Assembly: GCA_017537105.1 (NCBI GenBank)
Contig: JAFWBZ010000091.1
Location: forward strand, 1-5,941
DNA: 5,941 nucleotides
Reading direction: 5' to 3'
Source: Clostridia bacterium
Lineage (GTDB): Bacteria > Bacillota > Clostridia > Christensenellales > Aristaeellaceae
Below the pieces are notes generated by a model, which was not told the DNA's origin, made no database searches, and was given only the letters and a program-made list of their open reading frames with translations. The number at the start of each line of letters is the position of its first letter. The stretch's first letter is position 1. The position numbers and the translations under genes are program-made. Positions 1-5,940 of the stretch are shown here, in pieces.

Positions 1-197
1 AGGTCGGACAGCACGCTGCCGACGCCCTTTTCATCGTAGTCCTGCAGCGTTGCGACGTCGATGCCATATTCCCTTCCGGCCAGCACGAGAAGATTGCCGT
101 CGTAGAATTCCATGCCCAGCTTCTCCGACAGGATGCGGGCGACCTCGCGACCGCCGCTCCCGTATTCCCGGTCGATGACAACGCTCTGCGTCTTCAT
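1..197 (-). CDS. Cytidylate kinase-like family protein (N-terminal part; runs off the left edge)
   Basis: Only the first 65 codons are present; the gene continues beyond position 1. The start ATG at 197-195 has a consensus AGGAGG eight bases upstream. Residues 8-19 read IDREYGSGGREV, which fits the glycine-rich P-loop-like motif opening the cytidylate kinase-like family (Cytidylate_kin2/AAA_26 type, usually about 200 residues and common in Clostridia). It is followed by LSEKLGMEFYD (residues 23-33), the typical helix and second strand of that fold. Residue 9 is Asp, where I remember Gly or Ser as more usual. By family it would be a cytosolic P-loop nucleoside or nucleotide kinase; members are mostly uncharacterised and differ from canonical Cmk, so the substrate cannot be stated. 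It is separated from glgA by a terminator and has its own promoter, so it is probably not functionally tied to the glycan genes. Family assignment is fairly sure; function is not. Confidence 0.82.
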   Translation of the reverse strand, partial: MKTQSVVIDREYGSGGREVARILSEKLGMEFYDGNLLVLAGREYGIDVATLQDYDEKGVGSVLSD

Positions 198-205
198 ATG
201 GAACC

Positions 206-211
206 CCTCCT
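206..211 (-). promoter_or_regulatory. Shine-Dalgarno of the cytidylate kinase-like gene
   Basis: The minus strand reads AGGAGG followed by eight bases and ATG. It is a full consensus match and fixes the start at 197. Confidence 0.8.
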
Positions 212-243
212 CTTGTCGTCGCTGTTTTTTCAGGCTTTTCATT

Positions 244-252
244 ATTATAACA
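244..252 (-). promoter_or_regulatory. Extended -10 promoter for the cytidylate kinase-like gene
   Basis: The minus strand reads TGTTATAAT: a perfect TATAAT at 249-244 preceded by the TGn extension. There is no good -35 at 16-18 bases (best is TGGCCC, 3 of 6), which is usual for extended -10 promoters. The predicted transcript start is near 237, giving a leader of about 40 bases. It lies just downstream of the glgA terminator, as expected for an independent unit. Confidence 0.72.
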
Positions 253-324
253 CACTTTCCGGAATTGGGCCATATCCCCCTGCGGATTTTTGGCTTCCGA
301 TGCCGGACGATCCCGCCGGGATGC

Positions 325-366
325 AAAAGCCCGCTCCGCGCCATCCGGGGAACGGCGCGGAGCGGG
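325..366 (-). terminator. Rho-independent terminator after glgA
   Basis: A perfect 13-bp GC-rich inverted repeat (arms 354-366 and 330-342, 11-base loop 343-353) starts 21 bases past the glgA stop. In the minus-strand transcript the stem is followed by C and then UUUU (328-325). The U run is short but the stem is very stable. No T run follows the stem on the plus strand, so it is directional for leftward transcription. Confidence 0.88.
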
Positions 367-387
367 TGCATCGATGTCCTTCGTCCT

Positions 388-1845
388 TTACGGCTTCAGC
401 TCCATGTAGAGGGAGCGATACTGCTCTGCGGACTTCTCCCAGGAGACGTCCACGTCCATGTCGCGCTGAACCATCTCGTCCCAGCACCACCGATTGGTGA
501 AGTACAGCGTCTTGGCGCGGTTGACGGCGTCCAGCAACAGGCCGGACTCGTACCGGTCGAAGGTGAAGCCATAGCCCCAGTTGGTGTACTGGTTGTAGGG
601 CTGCACGGTGTCCTTCAGGCCGCCGGTTTCGCGCACGATCGGCACGGTGCCGTAGCGCATGGCGATCAGCTGGGTCAGGCCGCAGGGCTCGAACAGCGAC
701 GGTACGAGCAGCGCGTCCGAGCCGGCGTAGATCATGTGCGCCCGGCCCTCGTCGTACATGATGTTGGAGCACACATAGCCCTTGTATGCGCCCTCGTAGT
801 AGCGGAAGGCGCTCTCATAGCGCTCGTCGCCGGTGCCCAGCACGACAACCTGGGTGTGCCCGTCGATGAGCTGCGGCAGGATCGCGTTGACCAGGTCGAG
901 GCTCTTCTGGTCGGTGAGCCGGGAGATCAGGCCGATGACGAACATGTGGTCATCCTGCACCAGGCCCAGCTGCTCCTGGAGCGCCCGCTTGTTCTCCTTC
1001 TTCCCGGTCAGCACGCTGCTGATGTCGTACGGCTCGGCCAGCCTGGCGTCGGTGGCGCTGTTCCACAGGTCGACGTCGATGCCGTTGACGATGCCGCGCA
1101 GCTTGCCGGAGTGATAGCGCAGGTGCGCGTCCAGGCCCTCGCCGTAGAACGGCGTCTGGATCTCGCCGGCATAGGTGTTGCTCACCGTGGTGATCAGGTC
1201 GCAGTAGGTCAGGCCACCCTTGAGCATGTTGGCGTCCAGCCAGTTCTGCATCAGCGCGTCCTTGTTGAACACGTAGCCCGGCAGGCCGGACCAGTACTGG
1301 ATGGTCGGAATGTTGTACACGCCCTGGAACCGCAGGTTGTGGATGGTCAGGATGGTCCTGGCATTGCCGATCGGCGTATCCGCAAACAGCGTGCGCAGAT
1401 AGACCGGCACCAGGCCCGCCTGCCAGTCGTGGCAGTGGATGATGTCCGGAATCCAGTTCAAGTAGTTCAGCGCGGCCAGCGCGGCCTTGCCGAAGAAGCA
1501 GAACTTCGGGATGTCGTCCACCAGATTGGTATACGGATTGCCGAAGCCAAAGAACTCCTCGTTGTCGATGAAATCGTAGACCACGCCGTCCCACACGTAT
1601 TCCATGATGCCGACGTAGTACGTGCGCCCGTCGGCGCAGAGATCCATGTGGAACTCCCCGCGGTAGACCATCTTCTCCTGGTACTTCCAGGGGATGCACT
1701 TGTAGCGCGGAAGGATCACCTTCACATCGCAGTTCTGCTTGGTCAGAGCCTTGGGCAGCGCGTACATCACGTCGCCCAATCCGCCGGTCTTCACGAACGG
1801 ATAGCACTCCGAACCGATAAATGCAACGCTTCTTCTGGTAGACAT
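388..1845 (-). CDS. glgA: Glycogen synthase (GT5, ADP-glucose type)
   Basis: A complete 485-residue protein, the usual length for bacterial GlgA (about 480). It transfers glucose from ADP-glucose to the non-reducing end of alpha-1,4-glucan in the cytosol. The GT-B fold is visible as two halves. The N-terminal half has KTGGLGD (19-25), the sugar-nucleotide loop, then HCHDWQAGL (137-145), TIHNLRFQG (167-175) and GIVNGID (251-257). The C-terminal half has GLISRLTDQKS (305-315), with the expected catalytic Arg309 and Lys314, GTGD (337-340), and SLFEPCGLTQ (383-392), with the conserved Glu386. All key residues are present. The frame stays open upstream to 1986, but that extension crosses the promoter and lacks homology-like sequence. 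The ATG at 1845 has GAGGGAG at the right distance and starts directly before the first strand. It has its own promoter and terminator. No glgC, glgD, glgB or glgP lies within the window. Confidence 0.96.
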   Translation of the reverse strand: MSTRRSVAFIGSECYPFVKTGGLGDVMYALPKALTKQNCDVKVILPRYKCIPWKYQEKMVYRGEFHMDLCADGRTYYVGIMEYVWDGVVYDFIDNEEFFGFGNPYTNLVDDIPKFCFFGKAALAALNYLNWIPDIIHCHDWQAGLVPVYLRTLFADTPIGNARTILTIHNLRFQGVYNIPTIQYWSGLPGYVFNKDALMQNWLDANMLKGGLTYCDLITTVSNTYAGEIQTPFYGEGLDAHLRYHSGKLRGIVNGIDVDLWNSATDARLAEPYDISSVLTGKKENKRALQEQLGLVQDDHMFVIGLISRLTDQKSLDLVNAILPQLIDGHTQVVVLGTGDERYESAFRYYEGAYKGYVCSNIMYDEGRAHMIYAGSDALLVPSLFEPCGLTQLIAMRYGTVPIVRETGGLKDTVQPYNQYTNWGYGFTFDRYESGLLLDAVNRAKTLYFTNRWCWDEMVQRDMDVDVSWEKSAEQYRSLYMELKP

Positions 1846-1852
1846 GCTTCTT

Positions 1853-1859
1853 CTCCCTC
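1853..1859 (-). promoter_or_regulatory. Shine-Dalgarno of glgA
   Basis: The minus strand reads GAGGGAG, then seven bases, then ATG (1845-1843). This chooses the short start over the in-frame ATG at 1986, which lies upstream of the promoter -35. Confidence 0.75.
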
Positions 1860-1884
1860 TATATCCAGTCGTCTTGTCCCATCT

Positions 1885-1922
1885 CCGGTCAGCGCCGAAG
1901 GCGCGGCGAGCGCCTTCACCGG
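1885..1922 (-). promoter_or_regulatory. Hairpin in the glgA leader RNA
   Basis: In the predicted 88-base leader, an inverted repeat pairs 1910-1917 with 1897-1904 (8 bp, perfect, GC-rich, 5-base loop). It is extended by an outer 5-bp stem (1918-1922 with 1885-1889) across a one-sided 7-base bulge (1890-1896). No U run follows, so it is not an intrinsic terminator. It ends about 25 bases before the Shine-Dalgarno. The pairing is seen directly; a regulatory or stabilising role is inference. It matches no riboswitch class I recognise. Confidence 0.5.
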
Positions 1923-1939
1923 CACTCTTGTTCTCCTTG

Positions 1940-1968
1940 ATTATAGCCCCACAGTCGAAAACAATCAA
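1940..1968 (-). promoter_or_regulatory. Sigma-A promoter of glgA
   Basis: The minus strand has TTGATT (-35, 1968-1963; 4 of 6), a 17-base spacer, and a perfect TATAAT (-10, 1945-1940). The predicted start is near 1933, giving a leader of about 88 bases. A second -10-like TATACT at 1976-1971 has only a poor -35 and is a weaker alternative. Confidence 0.77.
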
Positions 1969-1983
1969 GCAGTATAACGCAAT

Positions 1984-2000
1984 CAATACGCTCGCAATAC
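1984..2000 (-). repeat. Phased direct repeat upstream of the glgA promoter
   Basis: GTATTG occurs twice on the minus strand (2000-1995 and 1989-1984). The copies are 11 bases apart, one helical turn, and centred near -64 and -53 relative to the predicted glgA start. The position and phasing suit an activator site, but six-base repeats can arise by chance and no regulator is identified. Confidence 0.35.
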
Positions 2001-2031
2001 TGTTTCTTAACGCGTGCGCGCGCTCCCGGCC

Positions 2032-3606
2032 TCAGCGAAAGCTGCGGACCCAATTCAGCAGCGAATCCCGGTACACGTTCTCGTGGACCTCCCGGCGCAT
2101 GCGGTCGGTGACCGGCCCGTTGGCCGCGAGCCTGGCCAGGACCTCCGCCTGAAGCTCCTCCACGCTCATCTCCTCAAGGGGCTTGGCCATCGGCGCGCGC
2201 TCCGGCGTCCACTCCGGCTCCGCGGTCGCAGCCTGCGGTTCGGGATTCCTGCATTCCTGCCGCAGGGGCGCATAGTCCGGACGCCCCTCGCGCTGAGGAA
2301 TCCAGATCTCGCCGCCGTTCCCGCCGATCTCGAGGTGCAGGTTTCCGCCGGCCGCCTCGGCCCTGCGGCCGCTGAGCGCGCCGACGTACGCCCCGTCCGC
2401 ACGCAGGTCAAAGGCCGCCGCGTCCCCGGCGTTGTTCACGGTGATGATCAGATCGCCCCGGGCGAAGGCATACTTCGTCGTCGTCAGCTGGAGCTCCCGG
2501 TAATCCCCGTACCACAGCGCGGGCTCCTGGCGGTGAATGCGCCCCAGCGCGGCGACGATCTCCAGGCAGGGACCGTCCTGACGCCGCAGCGACTCCAGGT
2601 CCAGGCAGGGGCGGATGGAGGCGTCCGATCCCCGCTCCTTTCGCCCGTCGATGCCGAACTCCGAGCCGTAGTAGATGGACGGAATGCCCGGCAGCGCGTA
2701 CAGCAGCACGTGCACCGGCAGGAAGTGCGCCTTGTCGCGCAGCTTGGTGTGGATGCGCTCGACATCGTGGTTGTCCACAAAGCTGTACAGCAGGATGCCC
2801 CTTCCCAGGCCTGCGTCCATCTGCCGCTTTACGGTGTGGGCGATCTCAAAGTAGTTGTGGTCGTTGTGGGCGCTGTACAGCGCCTTGTGCAGGTGATAGT
2901 TGGTCACGGAGTTCAGCGTCTGTCCGTTCGCCCAGCGCGCGTAGTCCCCGTGAATCACCTCCCCCATCAGCCAGAAGTCCTCCTTCAGTCGCCGCGTGAA
3001 CTCCCGGAGGCTGCGCATGAAGTCGAAGTCCAGCACGTCCGCCGTATCCAGCCGAAGGCCGTCGATGTCGAAGGTCTCCACCCAGAAGCGCACGGCGTCC
3101 AGCAGGTAGTCCCGCACCTCGGGATTGCGCAGGTTCAGCCGCGCCAGCAGGTTGTAGCCGCCCCAGTTTTCATAGGAAAAGCCGTCGTTGTACTCGTTGT
3201 TGCCGCCGAAGTTCACATTGCAGTACCAGTGCAGGTAGCGGCTGTGCTCCCGGTTCTGCCGCAGATCCCGGAAGGCGAAGAAATCCCTGCCGGTATGGTT
3301 GAACACCCCGTCCAGGATCACGCGAATGCCCGCCGCGTGGCACTGCGCCACAAAGCGCGCCAGGTCCTCGTTGGTGCCGAGCCTGGAATCCACCTTCCGG
3401 TAGTCCGTCGTATCGTAGCCGTGGCTCGAGGACTCAAACAGCGGACCGATGTACAGCCCGGTGCAGCCCAGAGAGCGGATGTGATCGATCCACGGAACCA
3501 GGTCGTTCAGCCGATGCACCACCTCGCCGTAGTCGTTGGTCTCCGGCGCGCCCGCCAGGCCCAACGGATAGATGTGATAAAAAACCGCTTCTTCATACCA
3601 TGCCAT
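2032..3606 (-). CDS. GH13 alpha-amylase-family glycosidase, cytoplasmic
   Basis: A 524-residue protein with the (beta/alpha)8 GH13 domain from about residue 8 to 360, then a short beta C-domain to about 440. All conserved regions are present: DGVFNH (99-104); GLRLDTADV (183-191) with nucleophile Asp187 and Arg185; FWLMGEV (211-217) with acid/base Glu216; FVDNHD (276-281) with Asp281. Such enzymes hydrolyse alpha-1,4-glucosidic bonds in maltodextrin, cyclodextrin or glycogen-like glucans; exact specificity cannot be read here. The absence of a signal peptide or membrane segment points to the cytosol. Residues 441-524 form an extra tail: a Pro/Glu/Ala-rich linker, then a charged, probably helical segment from about 475. 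The start at 3606 has GGGAG eight bases upstream and begins MAWYEEAVFYHIYPLG, the usual first strand; the in-frame ATG at 3657 would place the start within four bases of the upstream stop and lacks a ribosome site. The gap to the upstream GH120 gene is 55 bases, so the two are likely cotranscribed. Confidence 0.93.
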   Translation of the reverse strand: MAWYEEAVFYHIYPLGLAGAPETNDYGEVVHRLNDLVPWIDHIRSLGCTGLYIGPLFESSSHGYDTTDYRKVDSRLGTNEDLARFVAQCHAAGIRVILDGVFNHTGRDFFAFRDLRQNREHSRYLHWYCNVNFGGNNEYNDGFSYENWGGYNLLARLNLRNPEVRDYLLDAVRFWVETFDIDGLRLDTADVLDFDFMRSLREFTRRLKEDFWLMGEVIHGDYARWANGQTLNSVTNYHLHKALYSAHNDHNYFEIAHTVKRQMDAGLGRGILLYSFVDNHDVERIHTKLRDKAHFLPVHVLLYALPGIPSIYYGSEFGIDGRKERGSDASIRPCLDLESLRRQDGPCLEIVAALGRIHRQEPALWYGDYRELQLTTTKYAFARGDLIITVNNAGDAAAFDLRADGAYVGALSGRRAEAAGGNLHLEIGGNGGEIWIPQREGRPDYAPLRQECRNPEPQAATAEPEWTPERAPMAKPLEEMSVEELQAEVLARLAANGPVTDRMRREVHENVYRDSLLNWVRSFR

Positions 3607-3614
3607 TCTGTAAT

Positions 3615-3619
3615 CTCCC
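3615..3619 (-). promoter_or_regulatory. Shine-Dalgarno of the GH13 gene
   Basis: The minus strand reads GGGAG, eight bases, then ATG at 3606-3604. It decides this start over the ATG at 3657. The 55-base gap it sits in shows no -10 element and no terminator. Confidence 0.65.
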
Positions 3620-3661
3620 GTCCCGCAGGGCACATCTTGCCGGCCCCGCAAATCCAATCAC

Positions 3662-5653
3662 TCACCAGAGGGCGCGGTCCTCCCGGACGTCCTCCGCAAA
3701 CGGTCCCGGCAGCGCGTCGAGGCCGCGATGCCCGCCGAAGTAATCCCGGTCAAACACGATGTCCGTGCCGTCCGGGTTCTCAAAGCGCTGCTCCGGCTCG
3801 AAGGCCCGGCCCAGCGTGTCGCTGGTGACGATGCCGGCCCGGAAGTCCTGCAAATGCTGATACAGGTCCGTCTGCAAAAAGCAGCGGCCGTCCCGCTCGA
3901 CCAGCGCCACGGAGACCTTTTCGCCTGCAATCGCGTGCCCGTGCCGCTCGTGCCGGCTGACGGTGGCGCCGTTAAAATAGGCATTCCCCGACACCCACAC
4001 CGGCAGGTGCCCGAAGTGGTACGGCGCCAGCGCGTGCATGTCGGGCTCCCGGTCCATCATAAAGTTGGCGATCCACTCGTCGTAGCCCGGGAAGATGTCG
4101 AAGGGTGCCGTGCCCACCACGCCGTAGTCCGCATCGACAGGCTGCTTTGACGCATCCTCCACCGGATAGTGCTGCACAAAGATGTTGTTATAGATGCGAT
4201 CGTCCCCGTGCAGTATGGTCATGAAGCCGGCCACCTCCGTGCGGTGCCGGATGTGGTAGGGCGTGTAGCGCGGCTCGCGCTGACCGTTGACGATGCTGTC
4301 CACGCCGGAATTGATCAGGCCGAAGCTGCCCAGCATCAGGTTGTGCACGCAGGCGATGCCCTCCGAGGGCATGACCACCGAAACCTTCGAGAGCAGGACG
4401 TTGTCGTCGATCAGCGTCGGGCCGTGGCCCACCTCGATGAACACGTCGTTGTTGAACATCGCGCCCTGGGCCTGCCGGACGCCCTCGGGCCGGTGGTTGT
4501 CGTGCAGCAGATTCCCGCTGATGCGCGCGCCCTGGGCCTCCCAGTCCAGCCACACGCCCATGATACAGTGGTGGATGTGGTTGCGGCGGATGGTCACATC
4601 GATGGCCGCGTGCAGCTTGATGCCCGCGGTCTCCGCGCCGCCCAGCTGCTGGGAATTGCAGATGTGGTGGATGTGGCAGTCCTCGATGGTGGAGAACACG
4701 CCGCCCATCCGGCCCACGATGCCGGTCTGCTCGCAGTGGTGAATGTCGCAGCGACGGATGATGTGGCCGCCCACCTTCTCCTTCAGCCATCCGTGGTACT
4801 GGCCCCGGCAGACGGCGTCGCGCTCCATCTGGGTGGGCGACTTCACGTGCTTCGTGTAGAAGTACATGTCGTTCTCCGGGTCCCGGTATTTGCCCAGGGA
4901 GATGCCGCAGCACCGGCTGTTGGAAATCTCGCAGTCCTCGATGATCCAGCCCTTCGACCAATGCGGGCCGATCATGCCGTCCTGGTACGCCGCGGGCGGC
5001 GCCCAGGTGGTGGCGGCCTTCTGGATGTCAAAGCCGGATACGGTGATGTAGTCCACGCCGGTTTTCTCCGGCATGAAGCAGTTGCGGCGAACGCTGATCT
5101 CCACCTTCTCCGCGTTGGGATCCAGCCCGTGAAAGTTGGCGTACAGCACGGTGTCGTCCCCGTCCTGCTCGGTGTACCACTTCCAGGTGGAGGCCTCCGC
5201 GTCCCAGGCGCAGGGATCGGCCGCCCCCGCGAGGCACTCCTGAAGCGTCACCGTCTCGTACAGCATCCGGTCGTTCAGAAACACGGAGCCGGTGTGCCGC
5301 ACCGTCGGCGCGAAATACCAGTCGCCGCACACCATCGTGGTGTAGGGATTATAGCCGCCGAACACGCCGTTGTTCACCCGATTCACCCACACCTCGCCTT
5401 CCAGGCGCGTCCAGCCCGTCAGGAGCTCCGCGCCGGTGATCACAGCGCCGAGGGGCTGTTCGGAACGGTAGACGATGCGCGCGTCCTCCGTGCCCGCGTG
5501 GACGGGATGCACGGATTCCCGGTAGACGCCCGGGGCGACGACGATCTCATCCCCCGCCGTCGCGATGCGCGCCGCATCGTCGATCCGCCGGAAGGGCCTC
5601 TCCCAGGTGCCGTCTCCGTCCCGGGCCGCGCCCGCATTCACATGGTAAATCAT
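3662..5653 (-). CDS. GH120-family beta-xylosidase (right-handed beta-helix), cytoplasmic
   Basis: A 663-residue protein without a signal peptide. It opens with the beta-helix cap typical of such enzymes (YHVNAGAARDGDGTWERPF, 3-21). Next comes a region around 75-200 that fits the beta-sandwich interrupting the GH120 helix, then DYITVSGFDI (201-210) and successive coils to about 495. As I remember the Thermoanaerobacterium saccharolyticum GH120 xylosidase XylC, long blocks match: IGPHWSKGWIIED (228-240), AGIKLHAAIDV (343-353), WLDWEAQG (368-375), and AGFMTILHGDDRIYNN (475-490). The XylC catalytic residues Asp382 (nucleophile) and Glu405 (acid/base), and Glu353, correspond to Asp370, Glu407 and Glu341. 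The spacing from Glu341 to Asp370 is identical (29), but Asp370 to Glu407 is 14 residues longer. The likely reaction is release of xylose from the non-reducing end of imported xylo-oligosaccharides. Fifteen cysteines fit a reducing cytosol. The start at 5653 has AAGGAG eight bases upstream; the upstream in-frame ATGs at 5734 and 5713 have no such site. It is the first gene of the probable operon. Confidence 0.87.
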   Translation of the reverse strand: MIYHVNAGAARDGDGTWERPFRRIDDAARIATAGDEIVVAPGVYRESVHPVHAGTEDARIVYRSEQPLGAVITGAELLTGWTRLEGEVWVNRVNNGVFGGYNPYTTMVCGDWYFAPTVRHTGSVFLNDRMLYETVTLQECLAGAADPCAWDAEASTWKWYTEQDGDDTVLYANFHGLDPNAEKVEISVRRNCFMPEKTGVDYITVSGFDIQKAATTWAPPAAYQDGMIGPHWSKGWIIEDCEISNSRCCGISLGKYRDPENDMYFYTKHVKSPTQMERDAVCRGQYHGWLKEKVGGHIIRRCDIHHCEQTGIVGRMGGVFSTIEDCHIHHICNSQQLGGAETAGIKLHAAIDVTIRRNHIHHCIMGVWLDWEAQGARISGNLLHDNHRPEGVRQAQGAMFNNDVFIEVGHGPTLIDDNVLLSKVSVVMPSEGIACVHNLMLGSFGLINSGVDSIVNGQREPRYTPYHIRHRTEVAGFMTILHGDDRIYNNIFVQHYPVEDASKQPVDADYGVVGTAPFDIFPGYDEWIANFMMDREPDMHALAPYHFGHLPVWVSGNAYFNGATVSRHERHGHAIAGEKVSVALVERDGRCFLQTDLYQHLQDFRAGIVTSDTLGRAFEPEQRFENPDGTDIVFDRDYFGGHRGLDALPGPFAEDVREDRALW

Positions 5654-5661
5654 CCGATTCT

Positions 5662-5667
5662 CTCCTT
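5662..5667 (-). promoter_or_regulatory. Shine-Dalgarno of the GH120 gene
   Basis: The minus strand reads AAGGAG, eight bases, then ATG at 5653-5651. It selects this start over the in-frame ATGs at 5734 and 5713. Confidence 0.78.
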
Positions 5668-5749
5668 TTTCCCCGCTGTGTGGCGCACCTTCGCGTCCAT
5701 GGGGGCCCGGCATCGCGCCCGTCCGTTCGGGCACAACGCCCCTGACAGC

Positions 5750-5778
5750 ATTGTAACATCATTTTTGCCGGGAATCAA
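5750..5778 (-). promoter_or_regulatory. Sigma-A promoter of the GH120-GH13 operon
   Basis: The minus strand has TTGATT (-35, 5778-5773), a 17-base spacer, and TACAAT (-10, 5755-5750; 5 of 6) with a TGn extension directly before it. The predicted start is near 5743, so the leader is about 90 bases. The leader contains a short hairpin (GCCCG/CGGGC, 6-base loop, 5717-5732) of doubtful significance. The -35 and spacer length are the same as in the glgA promoter. Confidence 0.75.
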
Positions 5779-5800
5779 GGTCGGATTTGCGCTTGATAAA

Positions 5801-5829
5801 ATGACAACAGGGACGGTTCTTTTTGTCAT
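5801..5829. repeat. Palindromic dispersed-repeat-like element (or operator)
   Basis: A perfect 7-bp inverted repeat (ATGACAA at 5801-5807 with TTGTCAT at 5823-5829) surrounds a 15-base core containing GGGACGGTTCT. I remember this core, with GACA/TGTC ends, as a dispersed intergenic repeat in many Firmicutes, where its minus-strand form AGAACCGTCCC gives translations rich in NRPPVP or KRTVP. It resembles REP elements mobilised by IS200-type or RAYT transposases. No transposase is in the window, so this would be a solo copy. It lies between two divergent -35 boxes, so an operator is the alternative reading. Confidence 0.5.
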
Positions 5830-5836
5830 GGAATTA

Positions 5837-5865
5837 TTGACATGGGTAAAAACGAATGTTAACAT
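5837..5865 (+). promoter_or_regulatory. Divergent rightward promoter for a gene outside the window
   Basis: The plus strand has a perfect TTGACA (5837-5842), a 17-base spacer, and TAACAT (5860-5865; 4 of 6) with a TGn extension (5857-5859). The -10 sits in the perfect 10-bp palindrome ATGTTAACAT (5856-5865). The predicted start is near 5872. No coding start follows before the window ends, so the transcript's gene must lie further right. Confidence 0.55.
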
Positions 5866-5934
5866 AGCATTGATCAAGGCAAAAAAGTGGTGCGCCGCGC
5901 TGAGAAAAGCCCCAGTCAGAATACGCACCTATTC

Positions 5935-5940
5935 GGAGAG
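5935..5940 (+). promoter_or_regulatory. Possible Shine-Dalgarno of a rightward gene beyond the edge
   Basis: GGAGAG stands at the very end of the window, about 65 bases downstream of the predicted start of the rightward promoter. If it is a ribosome site, the start codon is just past position 5941. This is weak taken alone and gains support only from the promoter upstream. Confidence 0.3.

Noticed and set aside
112..1977. A 621-codon plus-strand open frame opposite glgA
   Set aside because: It is in exact codon register with glgA on the other strand, so its stops would need TTA, CTA or TCA codons, which are rare in GC-rich genes. Its translation is low-complexity Val/Ala/Gln/His-rich with no motif, and glgA has clear catalytic motifs.
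1846..1986. A 47-residue N-terminal extension of GlgA from the ATG at 1986
   Set aside because: It spans the promoter -10 and -35 and the leader hairpin, has no ribosome site and no family-like sequence.
2010..2023. A 14-base alternating purine-pyrimidine tract (Z-DNA-prone) just past the GH13 stop, with a weak self-pairing AGCGCG/CGCGTT
   Set aside because: It is short, expected by chance in GC-rich DNA, and lacks a following T run, so it is not a terminator.
2014..3828. A 604-codon plus-strand open frame opposite the GH13 gene
   Set aside because: The same in-register antisense effect applies; the translation shows no recognisable domain and the GH13 frame has all catalytic regions.
5845..5865. 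A catabolite-repression (cre-like) site around AAAAACGAATGTT
   Set aside because: It shares the central CG and flanking A residues with the CcpA consensus but misses the conserved TG and CA ends, so the match is too weak to claim.
5881..5915. A leftward terminator made of the six-T run on the minus strand (5886-5881) and the GC-rich sequence before it
   Set aside because: The GCGCGGCGCACC segment does not form a stem with a proper loop, so only the T run is present.
5650..5928. A 92-codon minus-strand open frame in the intergenic region
   Set aside because: It runs through the dispersed repeat, the promoter and the GH120 ribosome site, and its translation shows no protein family signal.
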